From an uncultured bacterium (lineage in GTDB: Bacteria > Cyanobacteriota > Vampirovibrionia > Gastranaerophilales > Gastranaerophilaceae), in assembly GCA_949300485.1 (NCBI GenBank), contig CASGEL010000001.1, positions 124,001-188,000 on the forward strand: a stretch of DNA of 64,000 nucleotides, given 5' to 3'. A program made the position numbers and the translations under genes. Positions 8,369 to 18,802 of the stretch are shown here, piece by piece. Position 1 is the first letter of the stretch. Each line of letters begins with the position of its first letter. The notes beneath the pieces are model-generated. The model saw only the letters and a program-made list of their open reading frames with translations. It had not been told where the DNA came from and did not search any database.

Positions 8369-8983
8369 ATGTCAAACATTTTGGTGTATTCATTAGAAGG
8401 TAAGACGTATATAAATTTAACAAACAGATGCACAAATAGCTGTATATTTTGTTTAAGACAAGACAAAGATGATGTTTGCGGACAAAATTTATGGCTTGAG
8501 GATGAAAATTTTAGTGCTGAAGATGTTATTAATCAATTAAAAAATTTTGAAATTTCTAATGAAGTTATATTTTGCGGTTACGGAGAACCTCTATTAAAAT
8601 TAGAAATTCTAAAAAAAGTCGCAGAATATATCAAAAAGAATTATCCAGAAACAAAAATAAGAATAAATACAAACGGACACGCAAATTATATTTATAAAAG
8701 AAATATCGTACCCGAATTAAAAGGTTTGATAGATAAAATATCAGTAAGTCTAAATGCCCCAAATTCTGAAGAATACAAAGAATTATCACAGCCAAAATTT
8801 GACAACGCGTATGAAGAAGTAAAAAAATTCATCAAGTGCTGTACAGAAGAAGGTATAAAAACAGATGCTTCAATCGTTGACGGGTATAAAGGACACAGGC
8901 TTGATATAGAAAAATGTGAACAAATAGCTCAAAATCTTGGAGCAAAATTAAGAGTGAGAGAGTGGATTGTTAACGGTTACTAA
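8369..8983 (+). CDS. Radical SAM protein, TatD-associated type
   Basis: I chose the ATG at 8369 because AGAAGGA sits 6 bases upstream; the protein is 204 residues. The C-x3-C-x2-C iron-sulfur motif is Cys21, 25 and 28 (NRCTNSCIFC). GYGEP at 70-74 is the SAM-binding GGEP-like motif. The short length, N-terminal YINLTNRC and C-terminal GAKLRVREW match the family annotated as TatD-linked radical SAM proteins, whose reaction is unknown. No tatD gene is found in this window, so the usual partner is elsewhere or absent. The next gene follows after 19 bases. Confidence 0.75.
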   Translation: MSNILVYSLEGKTYINLTNRCTNSCIFCLRQDKDDVCGQNLWLEDENFSAEDVINQLKNFEISNEVIFCGYGEPLLKLEILKKVAEYIKKNYPETKIRINTNGHANYIYKRNIVPELKGLIDKISVSLNAPNSEEYKELSQPKFDNAYEEVKKFIKCCTEEGIKTDASIVDGYKGHRLDIEKCEQIAQNLGAKLRVREWIVNGY

Positions 8984-9002
8984 TTAGAATAAGGAGTATA
9001 TT

Positions 9003-9443
9003 ATGCAGGTTACAGCCATATCAAATTCACAACCAAATAAGCAAAATTTCCAAGGAAATATCAATATTGTAAACGATTTAAGTTATCTTCCCTGTAAATA
9101 TGTAAGAAAAGCTTACAGTGCCATGGAAGAAATGATTAAAGACAAACCGTTTGATTTATTTATAAAACAAAATCACCCTGAAAAATCAATTAGCATGATT
9201 GCTAAAAAACCTGAACATCTGGGTAAAATCAACAAACCATTCATGGAAAATATAATAATCGATGCTTCAACTATGGATAACGGAAGCGATACAGTTGATT
9301 TATACACTGCAGTAGCTAGAGAAACTATTAATACATATGATAAAGCATTCCCGACAATTTCAACGGGAGAAAAGATAAAAAAATTTTTAAATAAACTTGG
9401 TAATAAATTTGTAAACACATTCCAAGATAAAGATGAAATATAA
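9003..9443 (+). CDS. Hypothetical lineage-type protein with N-terminal NFQGN motif
   Basis: This 146-residue protein has a good ribosome site (AAGGAG). No enzyme family is recognised. The N-terminus MQVTAISNSQPNKQNFQGN is low in complexity and carries the F-x-G motif shared with other hypothetical proteins of this window. The body is mixed alpha/beta with DLFIKQNHPEKSISMIAKK and ends in a basic amphipathic helix. It lies between the radical SAM gene and the acetyl-CoA synthetase, same strand, with gaps of 19 and 30 bases, so the three may be cotranscribed. Confidence 0.7.
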   Translation: MQVTAISNSQPNKQNFQGNINIVNDLSYLPCKYVRKAYSAMEEMIKDKPFDLFIKQNHPEKSISMIAKKPEHLGKINKPFMENIIIDASTMDNGSDTVDLYTAVARETINTYDKAFPTISTGEKIKKFLNKLGNKFVNTFQDKDEI

Positions 9444-9473
9444 ATCATGTAAATTAAAAGGAAAGGACAAAAC

Positions 9474-11636
9474 ATGAACATTTTAGACAAAATCATGAAA
9501 CCGAAATCCATTGCGGTAATAGGTGCTTCTACAAAAGAACACACTATCGGTTCTGATATTATGAAGAGATTAGAAGAGTACAAATTTAACGGAAAAATTT
9601 ATCCTGTCAACCCAAAAGGAGGGATAATCCAAGGATTGCAAGCATATACTTCAGTATTGGAAGTACCAGGAGAAGTTGACCTTGCAATTATCGTAGTTAA
9701 TGCAAAATTCGTATTATCTACAATAGATCAATGTAATGAAAAAGGTATTAAAGGTATTTGTATAATTACAGCCGGTTTCAAAGAAACAGGAGCTGAAGGC
9801 GCTGAATTAGAAAAACAACTTGTTGAAAAATTAAAAGAATATGGAATGAGATGTGTAGGTCCTAACTGTTTAGGTGTTGTAAATACTCACCCTGACATCA
9901 GAATGGACGGATGTTTTGCTGAAAGTTTGCCTGAACGTGGAAACATTGGTTTCGTATCTCAATCAGGTGCTTTAGGCGGAGGAATTTTAAACATATTAAA
10001 AGACCTAAACCTTGGCTTTGCTCAATTCATTTCTATCGGTAACCAAGCTGATGTTAACGCTGAAACAGCTATCGAATACTGGGAAAATGATGATGACGTT
10101 CAACAAATCTTACTTTATATGGAATCAATCCAAAATCCTGAAAACTTTAGAAAATTAGCATCAAGAGTAAGTAAGAAAAAACCTATCCTTGCATTAAAAT
10201 CAGGCAGATCTGCTGCCGGAGCTTCAGCAGCTTCATCACACACCGGATCTTTAGCCGGTGCAGATAAAGCAGCTGCCGCATTATTAAAACAATCAGGTGT
10301 AATCAGAGAATTTTCATTGCAAAACCTGTTTGAAACAGCAAAAGTATTTGCAAACTGCCCAATTCCAAAAGGCGATCGAGTTGCAATTATTACAAACTCA
10401 GGCGGTCCTGGTATTATGGCAACAGATGCTGTATGTGAATACGGTATGCAAATGGCTAAAATTACAGATGCTACAAAAGAAAAATTAAGAAGTTTCTTAC
10501 CTGCTGCTGCATCAGTTAAAAACCCAATCGATATGATAGCTTCAGCTCCTATCGAACACTATAAAGAAACTTTAAAAACAGTTATTGCCGATGAAAACGT
10601 TGATATGATTATTACAATTTATCTTCCATTCTTAGGTTTGAAAGATATTGATGTTGCAAAAGCTTTAATGGAAATTAAAGCTCAACATCCTGAAAAACCA
10701 ATTATCGGTGTATTTATGACTAAAAATGAATTTTTCTCAAAACTTTCAGATATGGATGTTAATATGCCGTTCTTTATGTATGCAGAACAAGCTGCTGACG
10801 GTCTAAACAGATTAAATCAACAAAGATTATGGATGGAAAGACCTGAAGGAAAAATTCCTGTATACGATGTTGACAGAGAAAAAGCTAAACAAATTATTAA
10901 ACAATCATTATCTGAAGGTCGTGCTCAATTAACAACAAGAGAAAGTATCGATGTATTGGATGCATACGGAATCAGAGTTTGCAAATCAGGATTTGCAACA
11001 ACTGAAGATGAAGCTGTAACAATAGCAAATTCAATCGGCTACCCTGTTGTTATGAAAATGACATCAAAAACAACTTCTCACAAAACAGATGTTGGCGGTG
11101 TTAGAGTAAACATCCAATCTGAAGAACAATTAAGAGCAGAATATCAAGACTTAATTGCAAAATTAACAGAAAGAGGTCTTGTAGACGGCTTAGAAGGTGT
11201 AATCATTCAAGAAATGGTTAAAGGTAATCGTGAAATGGTTTGCGGTATCGCTACAGATCCCCAATACGGACCAATGATGATGTTTGGTTTAGGCGGCGTA
11301 TTCATTGAAGTTATGAAAGATGTAACATTCAGAATTGCTCCTTTAACAGATGTTGACGCTGAGGAAATGATTAAATCAGTTAAAGCATATAAATTGTTAG
11401 AAGGCGCTAGAGGTACTAAACCTGCTCAAATGGATCAAATCCAAGAAACATTATTGAGATTATCTCAATTAGTTCATGATTTCAGCTTTATCGATGAGTT
11501 AGATATTAACCCATTGTTAATCTCTGAAAAAACAGGTGAAGGTATTGCAGTTGACGGACGTATTAAAGTTCGTATGGAAGAAGCTCAAAAAGCTTTAGGA
11601 TGCGAATGCGGATCTTGCTGCGGCTGCTGCCAATAA
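9474..11636 (+). CDS. Acetate-CoA ligase (ADP-forming), fused alpha-beta form
   Basis: The protein is 720 residues, the full single-chain length of ADP-forming acetyl-CoA synthetase. The CoA-binding domain starts at KSIAVIGAST (about 11-20). The phosphohistidine His256 lies in SSHTGSLAG. The ATP-grasp domain begins near 485 (LDAYGIRVCKSG) and contains GYPVVMKM and TDVGGVRVN. The enzyme converts acetyl-CoA, ADP and Pi to acetate, CoA and ATP, a substrate-level energy step in fermenters. An odd C-terminal tail CECGSCCGCCQ has six cysteines in the last eleven residues. A strong terminator follows. Confidence 0.92.
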   Translation: MNILDKIMKPKSIAVIGASTKEHTIGSDIMKRLEEYKFNGKIYPVNPKGGIIQGLQAYTSVLEVPGEVDLAIIVVNAKFVLSTIDQCNEKGIKGICIITAGFKETGAEGAELEKQLVEKLKEYGMRCVGPNCLGVVNTHPDIRMDGCFAESLPERGNIGFVSQSGALGGGILNILKDLNLGFAQFISIGNQADVNAETAIEYWENDDDVQQILLYMESIQNPENFRKLASRVSKKKPILALKSGRSAAGASAASSHTGSLAGADKAAAALLKQSGVIREFSLQNLFETAKVFANCPIPKGDRVAIITNSGGPGIMATDAVCEYGMQMAKITDATKEKLRSFLPAAASVKNPIDMIASAPIEHYKETLKTVIADENVDMIITIYLPFLGLKDIDVAKALMEIKAQHPEKPIIGVFMTKNEFFSKLSDMDVNMPFFMYAEQAADGLNRLNQQRLWMERPEGKIPVYDVDREKAKQIIKQSLSEGRAQLTTRESIDVLDAYGIRVCKSGFATTEDEAVTIANSIGYPVVMKMTSKTTSHKTDVGGVRVNIQSEEQLRAEYQDLIAKLTERGLVDGLEGVIIQEMVKGNREMVCGIATDPQYGPMMMFGLGGVFIEVMKDVTFRIAPLTDVDAEEMIKSVKAYKLLEGARGTKPAQMDQIQETLLRLSQLVHDFSFIDELDINPLLISEKTGEGIAVDGRIKVRMEEAQKALGCECGSCCGCCQ

Positions 11637-11658
11637 TTAAACTCAAAATAATTAATTA

Positions 11659-11705
11659 AAAATGAATGGGTCGTTATTTAACTGACCCATTCATTTTAGT
11701 TTTAT
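11659..11705 (+). terminator. Terminator after ADP-forming acetyl-CoA synthetase
   Basis: A 14-bp perfect stem (11659-11672 with 11684-11697, arm AAAATGAATGGGTC) is followed by a T-rich run. It lies between convergent genes and probably serves both strands. Confidence 0.85.
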
Positions 11706-11720
11706 TGCTAAGAAATTTAA

Positions 11721-11933
11721 TTACAATACTGCTTTATTGGCATTGAAAATGGCTTTGATAAATTTAGCAGTTTTTTGAATAAAATTTAATTTCTTATTAC
11801 TACTTAATACAGCCAAATCTGCACTAGGCTGTTTCTTATTCAGATTAACCATTGTTGTGTAAGCTTCATTTATAGACTGATAATGTGAAGATTTTCTGGA
11901 TAAGAAAATACGATGGGTATGCAATTTGATCAT
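11721..11933 (-). CDS. Hypothetical small basic protein, 70 residues
   Basis: The gene has a strong ribosome site (AAAGGAG, 8 bases before ATG) and lies between two well-supported genes. The protein is rich in Lys, Asn and Ala with no cysteines, signal peptide or recognised domain. The C-terminal part LNFIQKTAKFIKAIFNANKAVL could form an amphipathic helix that associates with membrane or a partner. It is downstream of, and on the same strand as, the uridine-kinase-like gene, separated by 44 bases. Confidence 0.55.
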   Translation of the reverse strand: MIKLHTHRIFLSRKSSHYQSINEAYTTMVNLNKKQPSADLAVLSSNKKLNFIQKTAKFIKAIFNANKAVL

Positions 11934-11977
11934 AATTTTACTCCTTTGGATTTTAAATGTATATTTATCTATAAACT

Positions 11978-12835
11978 TTATTGAAAATTATTTGTAATGT
12001 CATAAATGTACTCAAGCATCTGTGCAAAATATTTTAAATCAGAATTACCGTTGATAACTAAATCCGCTTCTTTTCTAAATGGTTTAACATATTTTTCACC
12101 GGCTTCAGTTATATAATTCCAATGTTTTTGTGCATTTTCTTCACTTTGATTTCTTTCTTCAACCGCACGATTTAAAAAACGACGCTTTCTTAATTCATTT
12201 TCTGTTTCCACATAAATTTTAATGTCAAAGACATCCTTAACTGATTCATACATTGTAGCAATGCCTTCAACTACAATAATTTTTTGAGAATGCACATCAA
12301 GCGTTTTAGGCATTGAAATCCCTGTACCGTTTGGCAAATACATAGGCGCCTTGATGTCTAATCCATCAGATAAATCTTCAAGGTCAGAACGCAAAACATC
12401 CAGCTGAAAACTTGACGGTGCATCCACATCATAACCGTTATCTCTTAAATTATCAAAAGAACCATATTTATTAATTAATGCAGAAATATCATTAAAATAA
12501 TTATCCGTACTCAAAATAGTAACAGGCATAGACAATTGTTCTATTACATTTTTAATTTCATGGCATATAGTTGATTTACCTGATGCAGATTCACCCGTTA
12601 CACCTATCAAAAGACGTTTTGTAGGTTTGTTTATCAATCTTCTTGAAAATTTATCGATAAAATCATGATTTATACTATTTATAATTGGTATTGGCTGTTT
12701 TTTATCAAATAAAAATATTTGCCTAAATTTTGTTTGGAGGTAAAATGCCAATAATTCGCGTCCTGATTTGGATGTTAAATCCGGTTTGTAAATCTTATCA
12801 TTAGAATTTAATTCTTTTCCTATTAACAATTGCAT
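11978..12835 (-). CDS. Uridine kinase/phosphoribulokinase-family P-loop kinase
   Basis: This 285-residue protein has a Walker A loop GESASGKST at 81-89, then LSTDNYF (the DxYY-like substrate loop of uridine kinase), DVDAPSSFQLDVL (the D-P-x-A-F-D-like region) and the VVEGI strand. It therefore belongs to the uridine kinase/phosphoribulokinase fold, phosphorylating a nucleoside or sugar phosphate with ATP. It carries about 75 extra N-terminal residues compared with a classic uridine kinase, so the substrate may differ. It is divergent from atpD, with 173 bases of AT-rich promoter sequence between. Confidence 0.75.
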   Translation of the reverse strand: MQLLIGKELNSNDKIYKPDLTSKSGRELLAFYLQTKFRQIFLFDKKQPIPIINSINHDFIDKFSRRLINKPTKRLLIGVTGESASGKSTICHEIKNVIEQLSMPVTILSTDNYFNDISALINKYGSFDNLRDNGYDVDAPSSFQLDVLRSDLEDLSDGLDIKAPMYLPNGTGISMPKTLDVHSQKIIVVEGIATMYESVKDVFDIKIYVETENELRKRRFLNRAVEERNQSEENAQKHWNYITEAGEKYVKPFRKEADLVINGNSDLKYFAQMLEYIYDITNNFQ

Positions 12836-12936
12836 ATTCTTTCCATTTATTTATAAAATATAAAACATATAATACACAAGAAAAAAGTTTTTTGCTAGTA
12901 GTTTAAAAAATTATTAATATTTAAATCTACGGATAG

Positions 12937-12964
12937 TTTATAAAATTTTTTCTTGATGTATAAT
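12937..12964 (+). promoter_or_regulatory. Candidate sigma70-type promoter for atpD-atpC
   Basis: TTTATA (12937-12942), 16 bases, then a perfect TATAAT (12959-12964), about 45 bases before the atpD start. The region is very AT-rich, so the assignment rests mainly on the consensus -10 box and its position. Confidence 0.5.
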
Positions 12965-12969
12965 AATAA

Positions 12970-14418
<1,449 letters not shown>

Positions 14419-14421
14419 TTT

Positions 14422-14814
14422 ATGAAATTAAAGATTATTACACAAGAAAGAGTTGTTTTTGACCAGGAAGTGGATGCAATATATTCAAAGGGTATTGACG
14501 GTGAATTCGGTATATTGAAAGGTCACATACCAATGATGAGTGCTTTAGATATCGGTGTTACTCGTGCTATTGTAAATGATGAAGTAAAAACATTTACAAC
14601 AATGGGCGGAATATTACAATTTAAAGATGAAGAATGCCTTATTTTAACAACATTGGCAGAACCCGGAGAAGAAATCGATGAAGCCAGAGCAAGAGAAGCT
14701 TTGGAAAGAGCAAGAACAAGGTTGCGTAATGCAAATGCAAGACTTGAAGCTAAAAGAGCTGAAGCTGCAATAGCAAGAGCTGAAGCTAGACTAAAAGCAA
14801 AATTGTCTCAATAA
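14422..14814 (+). CDS. atpC: ATP synthase F1 subunit epsilon
   Basis: The 130-residue epsilon subunit has an N-terminal beta-sandwich (KIITQERVVFDQEVDAIYSKG, then GILKGHIPM) and a long C-terminal helical hairpin rich in Ala, Arg and Glu (from about residue 90), which in this family binds the rotor and can inhibit ATP hydrolysis. It follows atpD after 3 bases. A hypothetical membrane protein follows after 13 bases. Confidence 0.95.
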   Translation: MKLKIITQERVVFDQEVDAIYSKGIDGEFGILKGHIPMMSALDIGVTRAIVNDEVKTFTTMGGILQFKDEECLILTTLAEPGEEIDEARAREALERARTRLRNANARLEAKRAEAAIARAEARLKAKLSQ

Positions 14815-14827
14815 AAAGGAATAAATT

Positions 14828-15232
14828 ATGGCAGCATTCAATCCAAAATACAAGCTGGCATTTAGCTGGGGATTAGTTGTGATTAGTATAATTTTTGCAG
14901 CTTCGATTCTGCCGGTGACAACAATTGAATGCAGAAACAAACAGCAAACCTGTTCTGTTTATAAAAAACAAACGTTATACAGTTCTAAAGAAGAACTTCT
15001 TAACTTTTCAACAGCAAATATAAAATCTCATGCATACAAAAAATTCCTGATTGGGCAAAAATCAACTTCATATAATCCTATTTTGATTTTAAATGATGGA
15101 GAAGAAGTTGAAATACCTTTAATGGCTTCTTACAAAACAGCACAAAATGTTATTAAACATATAAAAAACGATAAAAATTATAAAGAATCTTTTTGGCTTG
15201 GAAAATACAGTTTAGGCAAGATTACATTTTAA
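14828..15232 (+). CDS. Hypothetical single-pass membrane protein downstream of atpC
   Basis: This 134-residue protein has one hydrophobic helix at about residues 10-30 (LAFSWGLVVISIIFAASILP), followed by a domain with two cysteines (ECRNKQQTC) that could form a disulfide outside the membrane. A ribosome site AAAAGGA precedes the ATG. It probably shares the atpD-atpC transcript. I do not recognise a family. Its 3' end overlaps the end of the convergent serB by 4 bases. Confidence 0.65.
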   Translation: MAAFNPKYKLAFSWGLVVISIIFAASILPVTTIECRNKQQTCSVYKKQTLYSSKEELLNFSTANIKSHAYKKFLIGQKSTSYNPILILNDGEEVEIPLMASYKTAQNVIKHIKNDKNYKESFWLGKYSLGKITF

Positions 15233-15849
15233 ACATTATCCAAAATAAAAGTCAAATCCTTATAATCAATAATCACATCCGCTTGTTTTTTCAAAACCGG
15301 TCTTGCGCAAAAGGCAATTCTTTTACCTGCATATTGAAACATACTCAAATCATTAGCACCATCACCAATTGCTATTGTTTCATCTTTTGACACATCCATG
15401 ATAGCTTGTATACGTTTTAATAATTCGCCCTTACTATCATTGAATAACAAACCTCCTCCAACAGAACCGGTTAAGATACCTTCTTTTGAATGTAAAATAT
15501 TTGAAAATTCGGCATCTAAATTGGCCTTTTTAGCGAAAGGAACAGTTGCATTTTGAAAACCTCCGGAAAAACAAATTACTTTATAACCCAGTTTATGTAA
15601 CTCATTAATAGTTTCCAATGCACCGTTCATAACAGGTAAATTTTCACAAATACGATTAACCTTATCGACAGATAGGCCTTTTAAAAGAGAAACTCTACGT
15701 TGTAAACTTTCAAAAAAATCCAATTCACCTCGCATTGCACTATCTGTAATTTCTTTAATTTCTTGCTCTATGCCGATTTCTCGGGCTAAAAACTCTAAAG
15801 TTTCGCCGTCTATAAGTGTTGAATCAAAATCAAAAGCTGCTAATTTCAT
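15229..15849 (-). CDS. serB: Phosphoserine phosphatase
   Basis: The 206-residue HAD-superfamily phosphatase has the motif AFDFDSTLID with nucleophile Asp7 and acid/base Asp9, then CFSGGF (motif II region) and IGDGANDLSMFQYAG (motif IV). It hydrolyses O-phospho-L-serine to serine, the last step of the phosphorylated serine pathway. It is the third gene of the operon, 13 bases after serA. Confidence 0.92.
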   Translation of the reverse strand: MKLAAFDFDSTLIDGETLEFLAREIGIEQEIKEITDSAMRGELDFFESLQRRVSLLKGLSVDKVNRICENLPVMNGALETINELHKLGYKVICFSGGFQNATVPFAKKANLDAEFSNILHSKEGILTGSVGGGLLFNDSKGELLKRIQAIMDVSKDETIAIGDGANDLSMFQYAGKRIAFCARPVLKKQADVIIDYKDLTFILDNV

Positions 15850-15862
15850 GTTTTTCCTTTCT

Positions 15863-17461
15863 TTAGACTTGCGCGTTTAATTTTATATACTTAGGATTAT
15901 GAACCCCGTCTATTTTAGAAATTTCGGATAGTACCGAATTGTTAACCTCTGAGTCAATATTGATAACCATAATTGATTCAGTTTCGTGTTTATCATTTTT
16001 CTGAACAACGTTCATTGAACCAATATTAATATTATTTTCACCGATAACCTTTGCAACTTTAGCTATCATAGAAGGCTTGTTCACATGCGGAACAATAAGC
16101 ATATGTTTTTGCGGACGAATACTTGTTTCATAATCGTTTATTTTAACTATACGTGGAATATCTTTTGCCACAAGCGCACCTGAAACAACATTTTCACCTT
16201 TATCAGTTTTAAATTTAATTGATAATAATCCTGCAAAGTTACATTTTATATTAGACCTTGTAGAAATTATATCAATTCCTCGTTTTTTAGCAATTACCGG
16301 AGCATTAACATAATTAATTCCTTCTAATATTGAAGATAGAGCACCCTTTAATACTGCAACCTCTAACGGCTGAATATCTAATCCTGCAAGATCACCCTGT
16401 GCAGTAATTTCAATAGACTTAATTACACCGTCTGAAAGCTGCATACCCAATTCTCCTGAGTTTTCTGCAATCAACATATAATCTTTAACAGGTTCCAATT
16501 TGTCAGGACGTAAAGATGGGATATTAACTGCAGAAGAAGCAGATCCCCCGGATAATACCTCCTTTATTTGAGTTGCAACATCAGTTGCAACATTAAGCTG
16601 TGCTTCCTTTGTACTTGCTCCAAGATGAGGAGTAAGTACGAGATTTCCACTGCATGAGATTAAAGAACATTCAGAAATATTTGGTTCATTTTCATACACA
16701 TCGATTGCGGCAGATGCGACATAACCTGATTCCAATGCCTCTTTTAAATCTCTCTCATTAATAATACCGCCCCTTGCACAATTTATAAGCCGAACACCAT
16801 TTTTCATTTTTGCAATAGTCGATTTGTTAATCAAATTTACAGTTTCGTTATTTTTTGGAACATGAACAGTTATGAAATCACACTTACCCCAAAAATCATC
16901 CAAACTTTCAGCATATTCCGCACCAAATTTTTCAACAACATCCTTAGAGGCATATGGATCATAAATAACAAGCTTCATACCAAGAGATAAAGCTACTTCA
17001 GCAACATGAGTTCCAATTTTTCCAAAACCTATAATTCCTAAAGTTTTACCAAACAATTCACAACCGGTAAATTTTGACCTGTCCCACTTGCCCTCTTTTG
17101 TTGAAAGCGCAGCAGGGACAATATTTCTTGCCATTGCAAACATTAAAGCAATTGTATGCTCTGCTGCTGCTATAGTATTACCGTCAGGAGAATTCACTAC
17201 AATAATACCCTTTTGAGTAGCCGACTCGACATCGATATTATCTACACCAACCCCTGCTCTGCCTATAATCTTTAAATTTTTTCCGGCTTCTATAATTTTT
17301 GATGTAACTTTTGTTTGACTTCTTACCATCAAAGCATCATACTGCGGAATAATTTTTATTAATTCCTCTTCAGTCATAGTAGGCAAAAAATCTACTTGCG
17401 CAACAGGTTCAATAATTTTTCCTGCTGATTCGTTTATTTTATCAGTAATTAAAACTTTCAT
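15863..17461 (-). CDS. serA: D-3-phosphoglycerate dehydrogenase
   Basis: The 532-residue protein is the long form of phosphoglycerate dehydrogenase: a substrate domain, an NAD-binding loop GIIGFGKIG near 146-154, the catalytic INCARGGIINE stretch, an intervening ASB-type domain (about 320-450) and a C-terminal ACT domain (LIVPHVNKPSMIAKVAKVIG onward), which usually senses serine. It catalyses the first step of serine synthesis from 3-phosphoglycerate. It is the second gene of an aminotransferase-serA-serB operon, 11 bases after the aminotransferase. Confidence 0.95.
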   Translation of the reverse strand: MKVLITDKINESAGKIIEPVAQVDFLPTMTEEELIKIIPQYDALMVRSQTKVTSKIIEAGKNLKIIGRAGVGVDNIDVESATQKGIIVVNSPDGNTIAAAEHTIALMFAMARNIVPAALSTKEGKWDRSKFTGCELFGKTLGIIGFGKIGTHVAEVALSLGMKLVIYDPYASKDVVEKFGAEYAESLDDFWGKCDFITVHVPKNNETVNLINKSTIAKMKNGVRLINCARGGIINERDLKEALESGYVASAAIDVYENEPNISECSLISCSGNLVLTPHLGASTKEAQLNVATDVATQIKEVLSGGSASSAVNIPSLRPDKLEPVKDYMLIAENSGELGMQLSDGVIKSIEITAQGDLAGLDIQPLEVAVLKGALSSILEGINYVNAPVIAKKRGIDIISTRSNIKCNFAGLLSIKFKTDKGENVVSGALVAKDIPRIVKINDYETSIRPQKHMLIVPHVNKPSMIAKVAKVIGENNINIGSMNVVQKNDKHETESIMVINIDSEVNNSVLSEISKIDGVHNPKYIKLNAQV

Positions 17462-17472
17462 TAATATAACCT

Positions 17473-18624
17473 CTATTTTTTCAACTCTGCAATCAATGTA
17501 CTTACCCCAACACCCGGTGTAAAGTCATGGCCCAATTTTATCAAGGTAGCTTCTAAAGCCCCAACAGACGCGATTAAATCCCGTTCACAGACAAAACCTA
17601 ATGTACCCATTCTGAAAATTTTATCTTTTAATTGGTTTTGACCGTTAGCAACCACAATGTCATAATCCTGCTTCAGAATTTTTCTTATTTCTGGAACAGA
17701 AATTCCGTCAGGCGGAAGTATAGAAGTAATTGCATAACTTGCATTTTTATCATCTTCTACTAAGAGCTTCAAGTTTAAAGCTCTTATAGCAGCTCTCAAA
17801 GCCATAGCATAACGTTTATGACGTGCATTAACATTATCAATTCCTTCTTCTTTTATCATTTTTAAGGCTGTATTTAATCCCACAATAAGATTAACAGCAG
17901 GTGTAAACGGAGTCGAATTTGCTTGAACAGATTTTTTATAAGAACCCCAGTCAAAATAAAAGCTTGGATGTTCACATTTTTCATAAAGTTTCCAGGCTCT
18001 TTCATTTGCAGTTAAAAAGGCCAATCCCGGTGGAATCATAAAACCTTTTTGAGAACCTGATATCAAAACATCAATTCCCCACTCATCAGGTTTACAAGGC
18101 ATTGCACACACACTTGTAACTCCGTCCACAACAGAGATTGCTCCATGCTCTTTTATAATTGAACATAGAGTTTTTACATCATTTGCAGCACCAGTTGAAG
18201 TTTCGCTATGCGTAAGAGTTACAATTTTAATCTCTTTATTAACGTCTTTGTCTAACCTATCTTTTAAAACGTCAGGATTGATAACTGCCCCGGCTTCTAC
18301 TTCTATTTTCTCAACTTCAGCACCCCTTGACTGCGCAATTTTTGCCCAACGATTTCCAAAATTACCAAGTGATAAACATAAAACTTTATCACCTGGATTA
18401 ATTAAATTTTCTAAAGCTGCACACATTGCACCTGTTCCGCTTGCAGTATATAGAAATACATCATTTTTTGTTTGGAAAACATATTTCAAATTTTCATAAA
18501 CTTCTTCTAATATGGAGGAAAATTCGGAGCTTCTATGCCCTATAGGATGTTTTGCAATATCAAGCATTACAGATTCAGGAACCGGCGTAGGTCCTGGAAT
18601 CATTAAAAAAGTTTTGTCTTTCAT
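17473..18624 (-). CDS. Class V aminotransferase of the alanine-glyoxylate/serine type, probable phosphoserine aminotransferase
   Basis: The 383-residue PLP enzyme begins MIPGPTPVPESV and has the Schiff-base lysine in SGSQKGFMIPPG and an N-terminal IGHRSSEF segment. These are typical of the alanine-glyoxylate/serine-pyruvate aminotransferase subfamily (PucG/SpuA-like) rather than classical SerC. Since it leads an operon with serA and serB and no serC is present, it most likely converts 3-phosphohydroxypyruvate to phosphoserine using glutamate. Such substitution is known in some other bacteria and archaea; here it is inferred from context. Confidence 0.88.
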   Translation of the reverse strand: MKDKTFLMIPGPTPVPESVMLDIAKHPIGHRSSEFSSILEEVYENLKYVFQTKNDVFLYTASGTGAMCAALENLINPGDKVLCLSLGNFGNRWAKIAQSRGAEVEKIEVEAGAVINPDVLKDRLDKDVNKEIKIVTLTHSETSTGAANDVKTLCSIIKEHGAISVVDGVTSVCAMPCKPDEWGIDVLISGSQKGFMIPPGLAFLTANERAWKLYEKCEHPSFYFDWGSYKKSVQANSTPFTPAVNLIVGLNTALKMIKEEGIDNVNARHKRYAMALRAAIRALNLKLLVEDDKNASYAITSILPPDGISVPEIRKILKQDYDIVVANGQNQLKDKIFRMGTLGFVCERDLIASVGALEATLIKLGHDFTPGVGVSTLIAELKK

Positions 18625-18802
18625 ATATTCTTTCCCCCCATTAGTATTATTCTATTATTACTTATTTTATAAATAAAGGATAGTATTTTATAAAAGTTAA
18701 TTATTCGTATTTATATAAATTAGATTATAAACAGACGGATAATGCATGAACTCAACCCGTTTGATACTATTGATAGGCAGCCAACAAAAAAAGGAGATTC
18801 TA

